A DNA stretch of 63,136 bases from Marilutibacter chinensis (GCF_021725675.1 NZ_JAKJPO010000013.1:1-63136); one strand, 5' to 3'; numbered from the stretch's first letter, positions 18,341 to 27,657 are shown. Notes: generated by a model not told the origin, from the letters alone. Translations and numbers: made by a program.

Positions 18341-18424
18341 CGATCCGCCGCGACGCCCGTTGGAATGGCACAGACGCCTTCCCTCCTGCAACGGGGGGGG
18401 AAGGACTGCAAATGAGCTGCGACC

Positions 18425-18448
18425 AGACCCCGCCTCGGCGGGGTCTTT
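18425..18448 (+). terminator. Terminator after hppA
   Basis: AGACCCCGCC and GGCGGGGTCT form a ten-pair stem around a two-base turn (the inner pairs probably open), followed by TT. A weaker C/G-rich hairpin lies just before it at ~18377-18404. Confidence 0.7.
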
Positions 18449-18593
18449 CCGTTGTCCGCTCCGGATCGTGCAGCCGCCGACAGCAACGCCGCGTAGACGG
18501 ATCGTTTACATCCGCCCGGTATGGTGATTGCAGTGAATGCAGAACTGTGACGCGGTTCGCTTCCACCTTTCTCGATACCAAAGGGGGAATCTC

Positions 18594-20114
18594 ATGGACT
18601 CGATGACCTGGCTGTCCTCGTTGCAAGACTCACTGGGCGGGTACCTGCCTTCGATACTCGGCGCGCTCGCGATCCTGCTGGTCGGATGGATCGTCGCGCT
18701 TGCCGCCAGTGCCGCGACCCGCAAGGGACTCGGCAGGCTCGGGACCAACCGGCGGCTGTCGGCGCAGACCGAGAGCACGCTCGATTTCGAGCGCATCGCG
18801 GGCCGCATCGTGTTCTGGACGATCCTGCTGCTGGCCGTGATCGGCATGTTCGGCGTGCTGCACGTCGACGGCGTATCCGGCCCGCTGTCGACGCTCGCCA
18901 ACACGGTGATGATGTACCTGCCGCGCCTGCTGCTGGCGATCGCGCTGGCAGTGATCGCGTGGCTGGTCGCGACCATCGTGCGCACCGTCGTCAACAAGGC
19001 GCTGGGCGCGACGCGGGTCGACGAGAAGCTGTCCGAAGGCGCGGACATGCGTCCGATCTCCGACACCATGGGCAACGTCGCGTACTGGCTGGTGCTGCTG
19101 CTGTTCCTGCCCGCGATCGTCGGCGCCCTGCAGATCGAAGGGCTGATGGTGCCGCTGTCGTCGATGACCACCGAACTGGTCGGAATGCTGCCGAACCTGT
19201 TCGCCGCCGCGATGATCGGCCTGGCCGGCTGGATCATCGCCAAGGCGCTGCGCGGGCTGGTCAGCAACCTGCTGGCCGCGACCGGGGTCGACCGCTTCAG
19301 CCAGCAGACCGAGGCCACCCGCGACCTCAAGCTGTCGCAGCTCGGCGGCACCCTGGTGTTCATCCTGGTGATCGTGCCGACCCTGATTGCCGCGCTCGAC
19401 GCGCTGCGCATCGAGGCGATCTCCGGGCCGCTGACCGACATGCTCGACATGTTCCTGGCCGCGGTGCCGCACATCATCGCCGCCGCCGCGATCCTGATCA
19501 TCGCGTGGTTCGTCGGCCGCTTCGTCGCCGACCTGGCGACCCGCCTGCTCGCCAACCTCGGCTTCGATCGCCTGCCCGAGCGCCTCGGCCTCGGCCATGC
19601 GCTGGCACCGGCACCGCGCGAAGGCGAGTTCGAGCCCGCGGCCGGAGCCCCGGCCGCCGAAGACGACACCCGGTGGACCCTCTCCGAGTTCGGCGGCCAG
19701 GTGGTGCTGTTCTTCATCATGCTGTTCGCGACGGTCGAGGCGGCCCACCAGGTCGGCTTCACCGGCGTGCGGGAGCTGCTGGAGACCTTCATCGCGTTCG
19801 GCGCCAACGTCCTGCTGGGACTGGTGATCTTCGTGGTCGGCTACTGGCTCGCCAACCTGGCCGCGACCGCGATCGAACGCGCCAATCCCGACAAGGGCGT
19901 CGGGCTGTCGCGGATCGCGCGGGTCGCGATCCTCGGCCTGGTGCTGGCGATGGGCCTGCGCGCGATGGGCATCGCCGACGAAATCGTCAACCTGGCGTTC
20001 GGGCTGGTGCTGGGTGCGGTCGCGGTTGCGATCGCGCTGGCCTTCGGCCTCGGCGGCCGCGAGGCGGCCGGCAGGATCGCCAACGACTGGGCCGAGAAGC
20101 ATCTGCGCAGGTAG
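18594..20114 (+). CDS. Mechanosensitive-channel-like protein with repeated TM helices
   Basis: A 506-residue inner-membrane protein made of at least five copies of the MscS-related TM_helix unit: a hydrophobic helix followed by an amphipathic one, as in LPSILGALAILLVGWIVA, LPRLLLAIALAVIAWLVA, LPNLFAAAMIGLAGWIIA and VPHIIAAAAILIIAWFVG, plus a last copy near residue 402. The linkers carry GATRVDEKL/GVDRFS-like turns. I see no MscS beta domain after the helices, so it is related to but not a standard MscS channel. The ATG at 18594 follows a GGGGGA. Isolated gene with terminators on both sides. Confidence 0.82.
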   Translation: MDSMTWLSSLQDSLGGYLPSILGALAILLVGWIVALAASAATRKGLGRLGTNRRLSAQTESTLDFERIAGRIVFWTILLLAVIGMFGVLHVDGVSGPLSTLANTVMMYLPRLLLAIALAVIAWLVATIVRTVVNKALGATRVDEKLSEGADMRPISDTMGNVAYWLVLLLFLPAIVGALQIEGLMVPLSSMTTELVGMLPNLFAAAMIGLAGWIIAKALRGLVSNLLAATGVDRFSQQTEATRDLKLSQLGGTLVFILVIVPTLIAALDALRIEAISGPLTDMLDMFLAAVPHIIAAAAILIIAWFVGRFVADLATRLLANLGFDRLPERLGLGHALAPAPREGEFEPAAGAPAAEDDTRWTLSEFGGQVVLFFIMLFATVEAAHQVGFTGVRELLETFIAFGANVLLGLVIFVVGYWLANLAATAIERANPDKGVGLSRIARVAILGLVLAMGLRAMGIADEIVNLAFGLVLGAVAVAIALAFGLGGREAAGRIANDWAEKHLRR

Positions 20115-20144
20115 AAGCGCCGGCGCAAGGATCGGAAACGAAAG

Positions 20145-20164
20145 GGCCCCGCAATCGCGGGGCC
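20145..20164 (+). terminator. Hairpin after the channel-like gene
   Basis: GGCCCCGC, loop AATC, GCGGGGCC: eight perfect pairs 30 bases after the stop. There is no clear T tract, so termination strength is uncertain. Confidence 0.55.
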
Positions 20165-20428
20165 TAACGCGGGGAGGAGGTCAGGGATCTTTTTTGAGTA
20201 GCTAGTTCCTACGCAGGCCGAACAAGGCTCCCCTTTGAAAGGAGGCTTACCCTCTACATAAATGGGTTCCGGAGAAATGTGCTCTTTATAGCCGCTCTGA
20301 ATAACAACCTAATATCGATACGGTGTTGCGGCACAGAAACCCATCCCACCACCTAGCCCAAACAGCAAGCCCACCGAATGGAGGCTTATGCGTATGAAAT
20401 TAGCTGAATTGCCTCCCACCGTCGATTC
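20165..20428. other. AT-rich gene-free stretch
   Basis: No credible gene on either strand. Base composition changes sharply here: 27 of 60 bases are G or C at 20281-20340, far below the surrounding chromosome. It adjoins the AT-rich tip of the RHS gene and the lipoprotein gene and is part of the same compositional island. Confidence 0.6.
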
Positions 20429-20863
20429 TTACCTTATCCAGGGAGATGTAAGAAACTTCTCTAAGATGACGTTACGCGAATCCAAGACATACACGACACC
20501 AACATCATCTACGTACAGGAGATCAAAAACAAAGTATTGTCTTCCGCTACCCTCTCCGTCTCTAAAGACGCGCAACAGGGTCAGTTCTGAGTAGTCGCTG
20601 TCCTTAGGGGCCTTCTTGTAATCCTCGATCAGCCGATCGACGAGTATTTGATCCACCGAACTCGCGCTCACAGCATGGAGCTTCGTAGCGTCAAAAGTAC
20701 TTACCCGCCATTCGCCACTAATATCTGCAGACACTGATTGACATCCAGTCAAAACAAGAGCCGAAATCAACATCGCAAGGCTAACACTGCGAGTGACAAT
20801 TGCGCCTAGATTCGCCAACCGCATCCTTGTACTCATTCTCTGCACCCATAGCCCTTTCTTCAC
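20429..20863 (-). CDS. Lipoprotein, candidate immunity protein for the RHS tip
   Basis: A 144-residue protein I do not recognise by family. It has a long basic N-terminus, a hydrophobic stretch and a lipobox LTGC (Cys41, then Gln, so outer-membrane sorting is expected); the mature part is ~104 residues, acidic, with one predicted beta-rich region (YFVFDLLYVDDVGVVYVLD shows its core). A GTG start at 20863 is supported by AGGGGAG seven bases upstream. The gene overlaps the 3' end of the RHS gene by 83 bases and is AT-rich like the RHS tip. That position and overlap are typical of immunity genes of polymorphic toxins; the function is inference. Confidence 0.65.
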   Translation of the reverse strand: MKKGLWVQRMSTRMRLANLGAIVTRSVSLAMLISALVLTGCQSVSADISGEWRVSTFDATKLHAVSASSVDQILVDRLIEDYKKAPKDSDYSELTLLRVFRDGEGSGRQYFVFDLLYVDDVGVVYVLDSRNVILEKFLTSPWIR

Positions 20864-23800
20864 TTTTACGCTCCCCTGTTTCTGGATTTATGCTCCGATC
20901 CATAACGCCTTTATCTTTGTCCCCACCATGCCCAAGGAGCTCATGAGCCAACACTGTTTCACCGCTAGAAATTACCGGTGTCCCGTCACTGTTGACCGTT
21001 GTTATCGACGCCGTAGGATCAACAATTGTCTCACTTCCAGTACCGACACCATTGCTTTCGTTGGCTCTGATACCGGTTGTCTTATTCTCCGGAATTTCTC
21101 CCGGCTGCGGATATCTAATCGTGTGCACGTTCGCCGAAGCCCGCATTGCTTGCATTCTTGCCTTTGAAGCCGGATTCGATCTCTCAATTCTTTTCAAGGC
21201 ACGCTTTATCGCCCTGATTTCAGCCCTAGTCCCAACTGGCTTTATTTCGCGCCCATCTGGATCTGTAAAGGTGTAGGGCGCATTCGTAGCATAGCTGTAG
21301 CGATTGAAGAACCGCAGGTCGCCATCGTCGTATGCGGTAACCGGATCGGCACTCAGGAACCGCCCAATATCATCGTCGTAGTAGCGCTGCTGAGCGTAGA
21401 TCAGCCCGGTCGCCGCATCCTCGACGTGTCCGGTATAGCCAAGCCCGTCCTTCAGCGGGCGATTCAACACCTTGCCGTAGGGCTCGTATTCGCTGCGCTC
21501 GATCACGTTGCGGCTGGCATCGGTCACCACCACCGGACTGCCCAGCGCGTCGGTATGCTGGTACTTGGTCGTATAGGTGTTGGTGGGCGTATAACGCTCG
21601 CGGGTCGCAATCAGGCTGCCGGCCAGGTAGATGTACTCGCTGATCACGCTCTTGCGCTGGTCGACGGTCATCGCCAGTTCGCCCGATTGCGTGTACTGGC
21701 TGTACTTGTTGTGACTGGTGTAGTCCCAGACCCGGCGGCCCAGCCCGTCATACGCGTATTGGCTGGTCACCGCGCCCACCGTGGCGCTGCGCAGGCGGTT
21801 GCCATAGTCGAACTCGAATGTCTGGCCGCTCTTGTCGCTCAGGTTGCCCTGCACATCCCAAGTCAGGGCCTGCACCGCGGGGCTGGCCGAGCTGCCGGTG
21901 CAGACTGGACCGCTGCGAATGAACGCCAATCGGTTGGCGCTGCCATAGCAATAGTAGTGATCGCGCGCGGCCGTGCCGCCGCTGAGCTTGACCCGGGTCA
22001 GGTTGTCCAGCACGTCGTAGGCATAGGTCGCGGTGCCGAACATCGGCGAGGTCGTGCCGGTCAGCCGGTCGAGACCGTCATACGTCATCGTCCGGTTGCC
22101 GCGCTGGTTGCGACCGGTGGCGCCGTCGGTGATCGCCGCCACGTTGCCGTTCTGGTCGTAGTCGTAACCGTCGCTCAGGAACTTCGTGCTGCCGTAGGCA
22201 TCGGTACTGGTGTCCGGCAAGCCGCGTGCGTTCTGGGTCAGCGTGTGGACGATGCCGTTGCCGTAGGTGAACTGCTTGATCGCCCCGTTCGGGAAGTAGC
22301 TGACGTTGCTGGCGTAACCCCCTGCCCTGGTCGGCTGGCCGAGCGCATTGGGCGCGTAGTCGACGGTGATGCCGTGCCAGGACTGGGCCGAGCGGTGGCC
22401 GTTGGCGTTGTAGGAATGGCTGATCGCCCAGTCGATGCTGTTCCACTGCATCCGTTCCCGGACCGGCAGGCGGCGATGGTTGTAGCCGTAGCTGGTCGTG
22501 ACCAGATTGCCGTCGCCATTGTCGGCGGTGATCGTGTGCGGCTGCCCGTCCGGCCAATAGGTGTGGGTGGTATTGCCGCGCCCATCCGGGAAGGTCAACG
22601 TGATGATCCGGTTGCGGGCGTCGTAGCTGCGAGCCACCACGCGCCCGGACGACAGCGCCTGGGCTTTCGCATCCGCACAGGAGGTCCCGGCGGCGACGTT
22701 CAGCCCCGCCGCCGAGCGGATCAGGTTGTCTGCACCGTCGTACCACACCACCTCCGATCCCGTTTCAGGTTCGGTCACCATGCACAGGCGCTGTGCACCG
22801 CCGTACAGGTAGTGCCGATCGAGAATCGTCGTGCCGCCCGTCGGACTGGTACTGTTGCTGCGTCGGATCCGGGTCGGTTTGCCGAACACGTCGCGGGTGA
22901 TATAGGTCACCGCACCTTCGCCATGCCAGATGGCGACCGGATTGTCATAGCTGGGCTGGTCGAACGCCTGATACCAGGTATGGGTAATCTTCTGGCGCGG
23001 ATTGGTGACTTTGGTGTAGTAGCCGCTGGCATTGCTCAGGTACTCGGTGCGCGTGAGCAACTGGTCCGGCGTCCCGTTCTGGTCCAGGTCCAGTTCCGAG
23101 TCCTGCCTGACATGGGTCGTGCGCCCCAGAGCATCGTAGGTCGTACGGATGCCAGTGACCGGATTGCTGCCCGTGGCAGGATACGAGGCGAATGTGGTGC
23201 GACCCTCGTGATCGTAGGCGAAGCGGGTGAAACGCTCGGTCGCGGCAACATTACCGGCATCGTATTCGCGCACGAGCAACGGTCGCCATAGCGCATCGAA
23301 GTAGGTCTTCCTGCGCCCGTTGCCGGTGGCAACATCCTGGCGCCAGTGGCCTGCGGGAATACCGTACTCACTGACACCGATCGGGACGAACGACTGGGTG
23401 GTCGCGTTCCACGTCGTATCGCAGATACCGGTAGAGGTCTCCGACGGATAGGTGATCTTGCTCAGCCGTCCCATCGCATCGTAGGCGTAGCAGGTCTTGT
23501 AGCCGTTCTCGTCGATGACCGATGCGATCGTGCCGTCGGCGTTGACCACTGCCGACTGGCTGGTCGCGTCCGCATAAGCGATCGCCTGCGGGATGCCACG
23601 CTTCCAACTGCTCAACGTCGTCGTATTGCCGGCCCCATCCTTGACGTAGGACACGGTGCCGTCACTGGTGTTGTAGCCGATTTCCTGAACCAGCCGCCCG
23701 AAGCTGTAGCGCTTGCGGGGCATGCTGTTCCAGCCATAGTCGGTCTGCGAGACCACTCCGCCGGTTTCGACGTTGGTGACCGACTTGATCTGTCCCAGCA

Positions 23801-25568
23801 CCCACAGCGTGGTGTCGTCGTGATAGGCGCTGACGTCTGTGCGCGAGTTGCCCTGGGTGTTGGAGCGGCTGACGCTCAGTGGCCGGGCATAGGTGTCGAA
23901 GCTGTTGTTGATCAGGCTGAAAGTGACACCATCCTGCACTACCGTACTGCTGACCACCGGACGCACCTTGTTGACGCTGGGATCGCTGCCGTCATAGCCA
24001 ATACCGTAGCGCGGGGCGAAGCTCTGGTTGGCCGCCTCCGCGTCGCTCATATAGGTCGTTGTTTCGCTGCGCAGCACGCCGCCCTGCGCGTCGAGCACCG
24101 AGCTGCCCAACAGCTTTCCCTCGTTCGCGGCGTAGAGAAAGCCGTAGCGATACCGGGTCTTGGTGTTGTCGGGGTTGGTGACGACGACGGTTTTCTCGAC
24201 ATCGCACTGTGTGCACGGGTAGATGGCCGCGGAACCTCGCGTTCCCCACAGCGGCTGATAACCGCCACCGTATGAGTAGCTCCACACCTGCGGCGCAAGG
24301 CCCACCCCCTCGATACGCTTGCCATACAGCGTCATCACATCGAAGAAGTTGGGCGTATTCAGCTCGTAGTAGTAGGTCCCGCTGGATATCCGCTGCAGGC
24401 ACGCACTCATATGCACGCCACTGCGGTAGTGGCGCGCATTCGAGAAGTTGAACGTGCCCTGCGCGCCACTGGGGTGCTTGGCGGTCAGGATGAAGGAAGC
24501 GGTGACCTCCGGCGGCTGTTCCGCGCAGTTCGAGGTCGAGTTGCCATCCCACGCGACGTACGACGGCATCAGCGCGTTGGAGTACGTATAGGCCCACTGG
24601 CTGTTGTCGGGGCGCGTCACCGTTGAGAGCCGCATCTGCCCTTCTACCGTTGTGTACCCATAATTCCAGGTCCGTCCGGCGGCAGTAGCCGTCTGCAGCT
24701 GTCCGCCGCTATAGGTCAGCCATATTTCGCGGCCATCGGACGACCATACCCGGGTCGGATGGCCGTTCGCGTCATACTGGTATTGGACGGTATTGCCGAA
24801 ACGATCGACGACCTTGCTGGCCAATAGGAAAACGCGGGAGCGATTGGCCTTGTAACCAACCAGTGGCGGCTGAAGCGGTTTGTTCATCCAGCCTGCATAT
24901 CGGGTCGTGGCGATATCGAAGTGGTACTGGACGCCTTCCGTGGTGGTGATTCGGAACCCTTCTCCACTTAGTCCGGACTGCATCGGGATGCAGTCGATCG
25001 CATCGCGCGACGCCGTCGTCCACAGACGGTTCACGCCATCGGACGGACGCGGGGTATTCGCCTCCAGCCTGAGCATCGTCCGATCCCCGCCACCCGGGAT
25101 ATGAATGGTGTTGCCCTGCCAGATTTCGTTGACGCTGAAGCCATTGGTCACCGTCGGCATCATCGATACCGAGCAGCGCTGATCGCTCCATCCCGAGACG
25201 GGCGAGAACATGCCCGAGATGTACGGCACCTCCACATCCCAGCCACCGGCGCCCCCTAGATTGGAGTTGAAGCCGGTGCTTGATCCGGACAAGTGGATTT
25301 CGACATTGAAGCGACGCTGCAATTGCACCGGCAGAGCACTGTTGCCCGGGATGTCGATGTCGGTGACAACGAATTCGGTCTTGCCGTTGTAGAGGCTGAC
25401 GCTGTCGCCGAACAGGTCGCTCTTCAGCGCCGTGAGGTTCTGCGCCGCCTCGACGCGCTTGCGGTACTCCTGGTACGGCTCGATCGCAAGTGCCGAACCG
25501 CTGACGGCAACAAGTGCTGCCACCGCACCCAGCCGGGCCATCCAGCCCTGACCAATCCCTTCTGCCAT
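20781..25568 (-). CDS. RHS-repeat protein with candidate metallopeptidase toxin tip
   Basis: A 1595-residue protein. It starts with a Sec signal peptide (MAEGIGQGWMARLGAVAALV..., cleaved after SGSALA). The body is many YD/RHS repeats (for example YGYNHRRLPVRERM, YDYDQNGNVAAITDG) ending in the RHS core signature GYTGHVEDAATGLIYAQQRYYD and the processing-type motifs SADP and FTDPDG. The last ~155 residues differ in composition and contain HELLGH (His1542, Glu1543, His1547; 20928-20945) followed by EERAMGAENEY, which resembles a zinc metallopeptidase site but with HExxxH spacing. The upstream in-frame extension to 25664 is unlikely. Low GC at the tip suggests it was exchanged by recombination. 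Confidence 0.85.
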   Translation of the reverse strand: MAEGIGQGWMARLGAVAALVAVSGSALAIEPYQEYRKRVEAAQNLTALKSDLFGDSVSLYNGKTEFVVTDIDIPGNSALPVQLQRRFNVEIHLSGSSTGFNSNLGGAGGWDVEVPYISGMFSPVSGWSDQRCSVSMMPTVTNGFSVNEIWQGNTIHIPGGGDRTMLRLEANTPRPSDGVNRLWTTASRDAIDCIPMQSGLSGEGFRITTTEGVQYHFDIATTRYAGWMNKPLQPPLVGYKANRSRVFLLASKVVDRFGNTVQYQYDANGHPTRVWSSDGREIWLTYSGGQLQTATAAGRTWNYGYTTVEGQMRLSTVTRPDNSQWAYTYSNALMPSYVAWDGNSTSNCAEQPPEVTASFILTAKHPSGAQGTFNFSNARHYRSGVHMSACLQRISSGTYYYELNTPNFFDVMTLYGKRIEGVGLAPQVWSYSYGGGYQPLWGTRGSAAIYPCTQCDVEKTVVVTNPDNTKTRYRYGFLYAANEGKLLGSSVLDAQGGVLRSETTTYMSDAEAANQSFAPRYGIGYDGSDPSVNKVRPVVSSTVVQDGVTFSLINNSFDTYARPLSVSRSNTQGNSRTDVSAYHDDTTLWVLGQIKSVTNVETGGVVSQTDYGWNSMPRKRYSFGRLVQEIGYNTSDGTVSYVKDGAGNTTTLSSWKRGIPQAIAYADATSQSAVVNADGTIASVIDENGYKTCYAYDAMGRLSKITYPSETSTGICDTTWNATTQSFVPIGVSEYGIPAGHWRQDVATGNGRRKTYFDALWRPLLVREYDAGNVAATERFTRFAYDHEGRTTFASYPATGSNPVTGIRTTYDALGRTTHVRQDSELDLDQNGTPDQLLTRTEYLSNASGYYTKVTNPRQKITHTWYQAFDQPSYDNPVAIWHGEGAVTYITRDVFGKPTRIRRSNSTSPTGGTTILDRHYLYGGAQRLCMVTEPETGSEVVWYDGADNLIRSAAGLNVAAGTSCADAKAQALSSGRVVARSYDARNRIITLTFPDGRGNTTHTYWPDGQPHTITADNGDGNLVTTSYGYNHRRLPVRERMQWNSIDWAISHSYNANGHRSAQSWHGITVDYAPNALGQPTRAGGYASNVSYFPNGAIKQFTYGNGIVHTLTQNARGLPDTSTDAYGSTKFLSDGYDYDQNGNVAAITDGATGRNQRGNRTMTYDGLDRLTGTTSPMFGTATYAYDVLDNLTRVKLSGGTAARDHYYCYGSANRLAFIRSGPVCTGSSASPAVQALTWDVQGNLSDKSGQTFEFDYGNRLRSATVGAVTSQYAYDGLGRRVWDYTSHNKYSQYTQSGELAMTVDQRKSVISEYIYLAGSLIATRERYTPTNTYTTKYQHTDALGSPVVVTDASRNVIERSEYEPYGKVLNRPLKDGLGYTGHVEDAATGLIYAQQRYYDDDIGRFLSADPVTAYDDGDLRFFNRYSYATNAPYTFTDPDGREIKPVGTRAEIRAIKRALKRIERSNPASKARMQAMRASANVHTIRYPQPGEIPENKTTGIRANESNGVGTGSETIVDPTASITTVNSDGTPVISSGETVLAHELLGHGGDKDKGVMDRSINPETGERKSEERAMGAENEYKDAVGESRRNCHSQC

Positions 25569-25906
25569 TCCTTTACCCCTGTCGACTTCATGCCCGGCAA
25601 GACTGCCGTCATCCCTAAAAAAAGACGAAAAACCACCACGCCGAAACGGCTTGCAGCATAGCACTGCAACTGACTGTTACAGCTGTCCTTCTTTGCCTTT
25701 TTCTCGCCCATACCTGCTGCCAGATCATGCTTCGCCTCATGCCGGCGCAGGCCAGTCGATGTCCTGACGGACGGCGTCAGCAGCGCTGGCCATTTTCCTC
25801 CGCCACCCCCGCTGCAACACAACAGCAACCCGGGTAAAATGCGCGCCTTCCCTCACCTCCCCCGCCACGGCCTGCCCGCGGCGGGGCCTGCAGTCGGAGC
25901 ATCAGC
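25569..25906. promoter_or_regulatory. Divergent promoter region between the RHS gene and ppa
   Basis: No gene seen. On the plus strand a -10-like TAAAAT at 25834-25839 lies ~68 bases before the ppa start. On the minus strand there are poly-T stretches (near 25610-25640) and an inverted repeat TTGCAG/CTGCAA at 25651-25669, whose role is unknown. The composition is more AT-rich near the RHS start. Confidence 0.45.
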
Positions 25907-26461
25907 ATGGGTCTGGACCTCGTCTCCACCGGCAAGAACCCGCCGGACGAGATCAATGTCGTCATCGAAATCCCGAAGGACGCCGAACCGGTCAAGTACG
26001 AGGTCGACAAGGCCTCCGGCGCGATCTTCGTCGACCGCATCCTGTCCACGCCGATGCGCTACCCGTGCAACTACGGCTACGTCCCGCACACCCTGTGCGG
26101 CGACGGCGACCCGGCCGACGTGCTGGTGATCCTGCCGCTGCCGCTGGTGCCGGGTTCGGTGATCCGCTGCAAGCCGGTCGGCGTGCTGAAGATGAGCGAC
26201 GAGGCCGGCAGCGACGAGAAGCTGCTCGCGATCCCGGTGCCGAAGATCTTCGGCGGCTATGCCCACATCGAGGACATCGACCAGGTCTCCCAGCACTGGC
26301 TCGAGCGCATCGGCCACTTCTTCGAGCACTACAAGGACCTGGAGAAGGGCAAGTGGGTCAAGCTCGAGGGCTGGGGCAACGCCACCGAGGCCAAGGCGAT
26401 CCTGAACGACGCGATCAAGCGCTACAACGACACCGCCGAGGCCGACAAGCCGAAGTTCTGA
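25907..26461 (+). CDS. ppa: Inorganic pyrophosphatase (family I)
   Basis: Hydrolyses PPi to phosphate in the cytoplasm. The 184-residue protein has the family I active-site set: KYEVDKASG, RILSTPMRYPCNYGYVPHTLCGDGDPADVLV (seen here as its parts YPCNYGYVPHT and DGDPADVLV), and GSDEKLLAIPV. Length is normal for the short bacterial type. GGAG precedes the ATG. A hairpin at 26491-26516 lies just after it. Together with pfp and hppA it makes three PPi-using enzymes within 14 kb. Confidence 0.97.
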   Translation: MGLDLVSTGKNPPDEINVVIEIPKDAEPVKYEVDKASGAIFVDRILSTPMRYPCNYGYVPHTLCGDGDPADVLVILPLPLVPGSVIRCKPVGVLKMSDEAGSDEKLLAIPVPKIFGGYAHIEDIDQVSQHWLERIGHFFEHYKDLEKGKWVKLEGWGNATEAKAILNDAIKRYNDTAEADKPKF

Positions 26462-26490
26462 TCGGGGCCGACAGCCACGATTCTCACTGT

Positions 26491-26516
26491 CGAAGGTCGC
26501 CCCCGGGCGGCCTTCG
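26491..26516 (+). terminator. Terminator after ppa
   Basis: CGAAGGTCGCCC pairs with GGGCGGCCTTCG (one T.G pair), followed by CCGTTT. Confidence 0.65.
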
Positions 26517-26548
26517 CCGTTTGGCTCCCGGCGCTCGCGAGCTTCGGC

Positions 26549-27538
26549 TCAGGCGTTGTCGCCCATCGCCCGCTGGCGGACCGCGTCGGCCTGCACCGGT
26601 TCGGGCGCGGCCACCGCGACCCGCCCGATCATCATCGTCATCGCGCCGTACCAGTCCAGGTGGTTGTTCATCCGGATCGCCTGCGCAGGCATCCGCACCT
26701 CCTCCAGGTATTGCTGCAGCCGCGCCCGATAGGCATCCAAGCTGGGGTCGGCGTCGCCGAAACGGGCCCACAGCGCGCGCCAGGCGCGGATGAAGCGCAA
26801 CGTGATCTGCTGCACCTGGGCCACCGCCGGACCCGGTGCCGCATCGGCGAACAGGATGCCGAACAGCGCATTGAGTTCCCATGGGCTCATCACCCGCGGC
26901 ACGTTCAGCTGTTCGCAGGCGATCTCGTCCACCTCGTCGCCACCGACGGCGACGTGCCGTGGCTGCCAGGGCGCCGATGACGGATGTCCCGGCGCCCGCC
27001 CGCGCGCGACCAGCTCCCAGAACCCCTCCCCGCCGACGGTATCGACGACCAGGTGGATCCGCGATGCGGTTGCATCGTTGAGCACGCGGTGCTGGCGCCA
27101 GGTATCGAAGATCCAGCATTCGCCGGCGGCCATGTTGACCACGGCATCGCCGCATTCGAAGCGGACGGTCGGCTGGGTCACGATCGGCACGTGCACGCGC
27201 ACGCGCTCGGCCCAGTAATAGCCCTGGTCGACATGACGGGTGACCTCGGCATTGCCGGCCAGCCGCATCAGCCGGGAACGGCCGACGGTGGCTCCCAGGC
27301 TCGCGATCACCTGCTTCAGGTGGCCGCAGGCCTGCAGCGCCGGGGTCGGCCGCATCGGACCGGCGAAGGCCTCGTTGGCCGGATCGCCGTCGGCCGCGAC
27401 CAGCGGCAGCATCGAATTGCCGGGGAAGCCCTGCGGATGCGGCCGCCACGGCGTCTCGCCCAGTGCGGCGACCTCCTCCGCGAGCGCGGCGGCATCGAAG
27501 CTGATCGGCAACTGGATGAAGGGAACCTGCAGTTTCAT
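26549..27538 (-). CDS. Aspartyl/asparaginyl beta-hydroxylase family protein
   Basis: A 329-residue protein whose middle part is an AspH-type 2-oxoglutarate/Fe(II) dioxygenase domain: RHVDQGYYWAERVRVHVP (His102 and nearby Asp104), then WIFDTWRQHRVLNDATASRIH with His150 as second metal ligand and Arg160 as the likely 2-oxoglutarate anchor. Such enzymes hydroxylate Asp/Asn in proteins or peptides; the substrate is unknown. The C-terminal ~120 residues are an extra helical part. It lies downstream of the TonB-dependent receptor gene, separated by a strong terminator, so it has its own promoter. Confidence 0.85.
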   Translation of the reverse strand: MKLQVPFIQLPISFDAAALAEEVAALGETPWRPHPQGFPGNSMLPLVAADGDPANEAFAGPMRPTPALQACGHLKQVIASLGATVGRSRLMRLAGNAEVTRHVDQGYYWAERVRVHVPIVTQPTVRFECGDAVVNMAAGECWIFDTWRQHRVLNDATASRIHLVVDTVGGEGFWELVARGRAPGHPSSAPWQPRHVAVGGDEVDEIACEQLNVPRVMSPWELNALFGILFADAAPGPAVAQVQQITLRFIRAWRALWARFGDADPSLDAYRARLQQYLEEVRMPAQAIRMNNHLDWYGAMTMMIGRVAVAAPEPVQADAVRQRAMGDNA

Positions 27539-27602
27539 GGCGGCGACGACGGCATCTGGACCGCGTCATGCTACCGGCTGTCGCGTCCCGCTCCCAGCGC
27601 CC

Positions 27603-27633
27603 AAAAAAACTACGGCCCCTTGCGGGGCCGTAG
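27603..27633 (-). terminator. Strong terminator of the TonB-dependent receptor gene
   Basis: On the minus strand CTACGGCCCC, loop GCAA, GGGGCCGTAG, then seven T residues. Perfect ten-pair stem; a textbook rho-independent terminator 25 bases after the stop codon. Confidence 0.92.
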
Positions 27634-27657
27634 GTGCTGCACAGCGTTCGGGGGTGA

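Noticed and set aside
20388..20594. Small plus-strand frame in the AT-rich island
   Set aside because: It is antisense to the lipoprotein gene, which has a strong ribosome-binding site and a lipobox.
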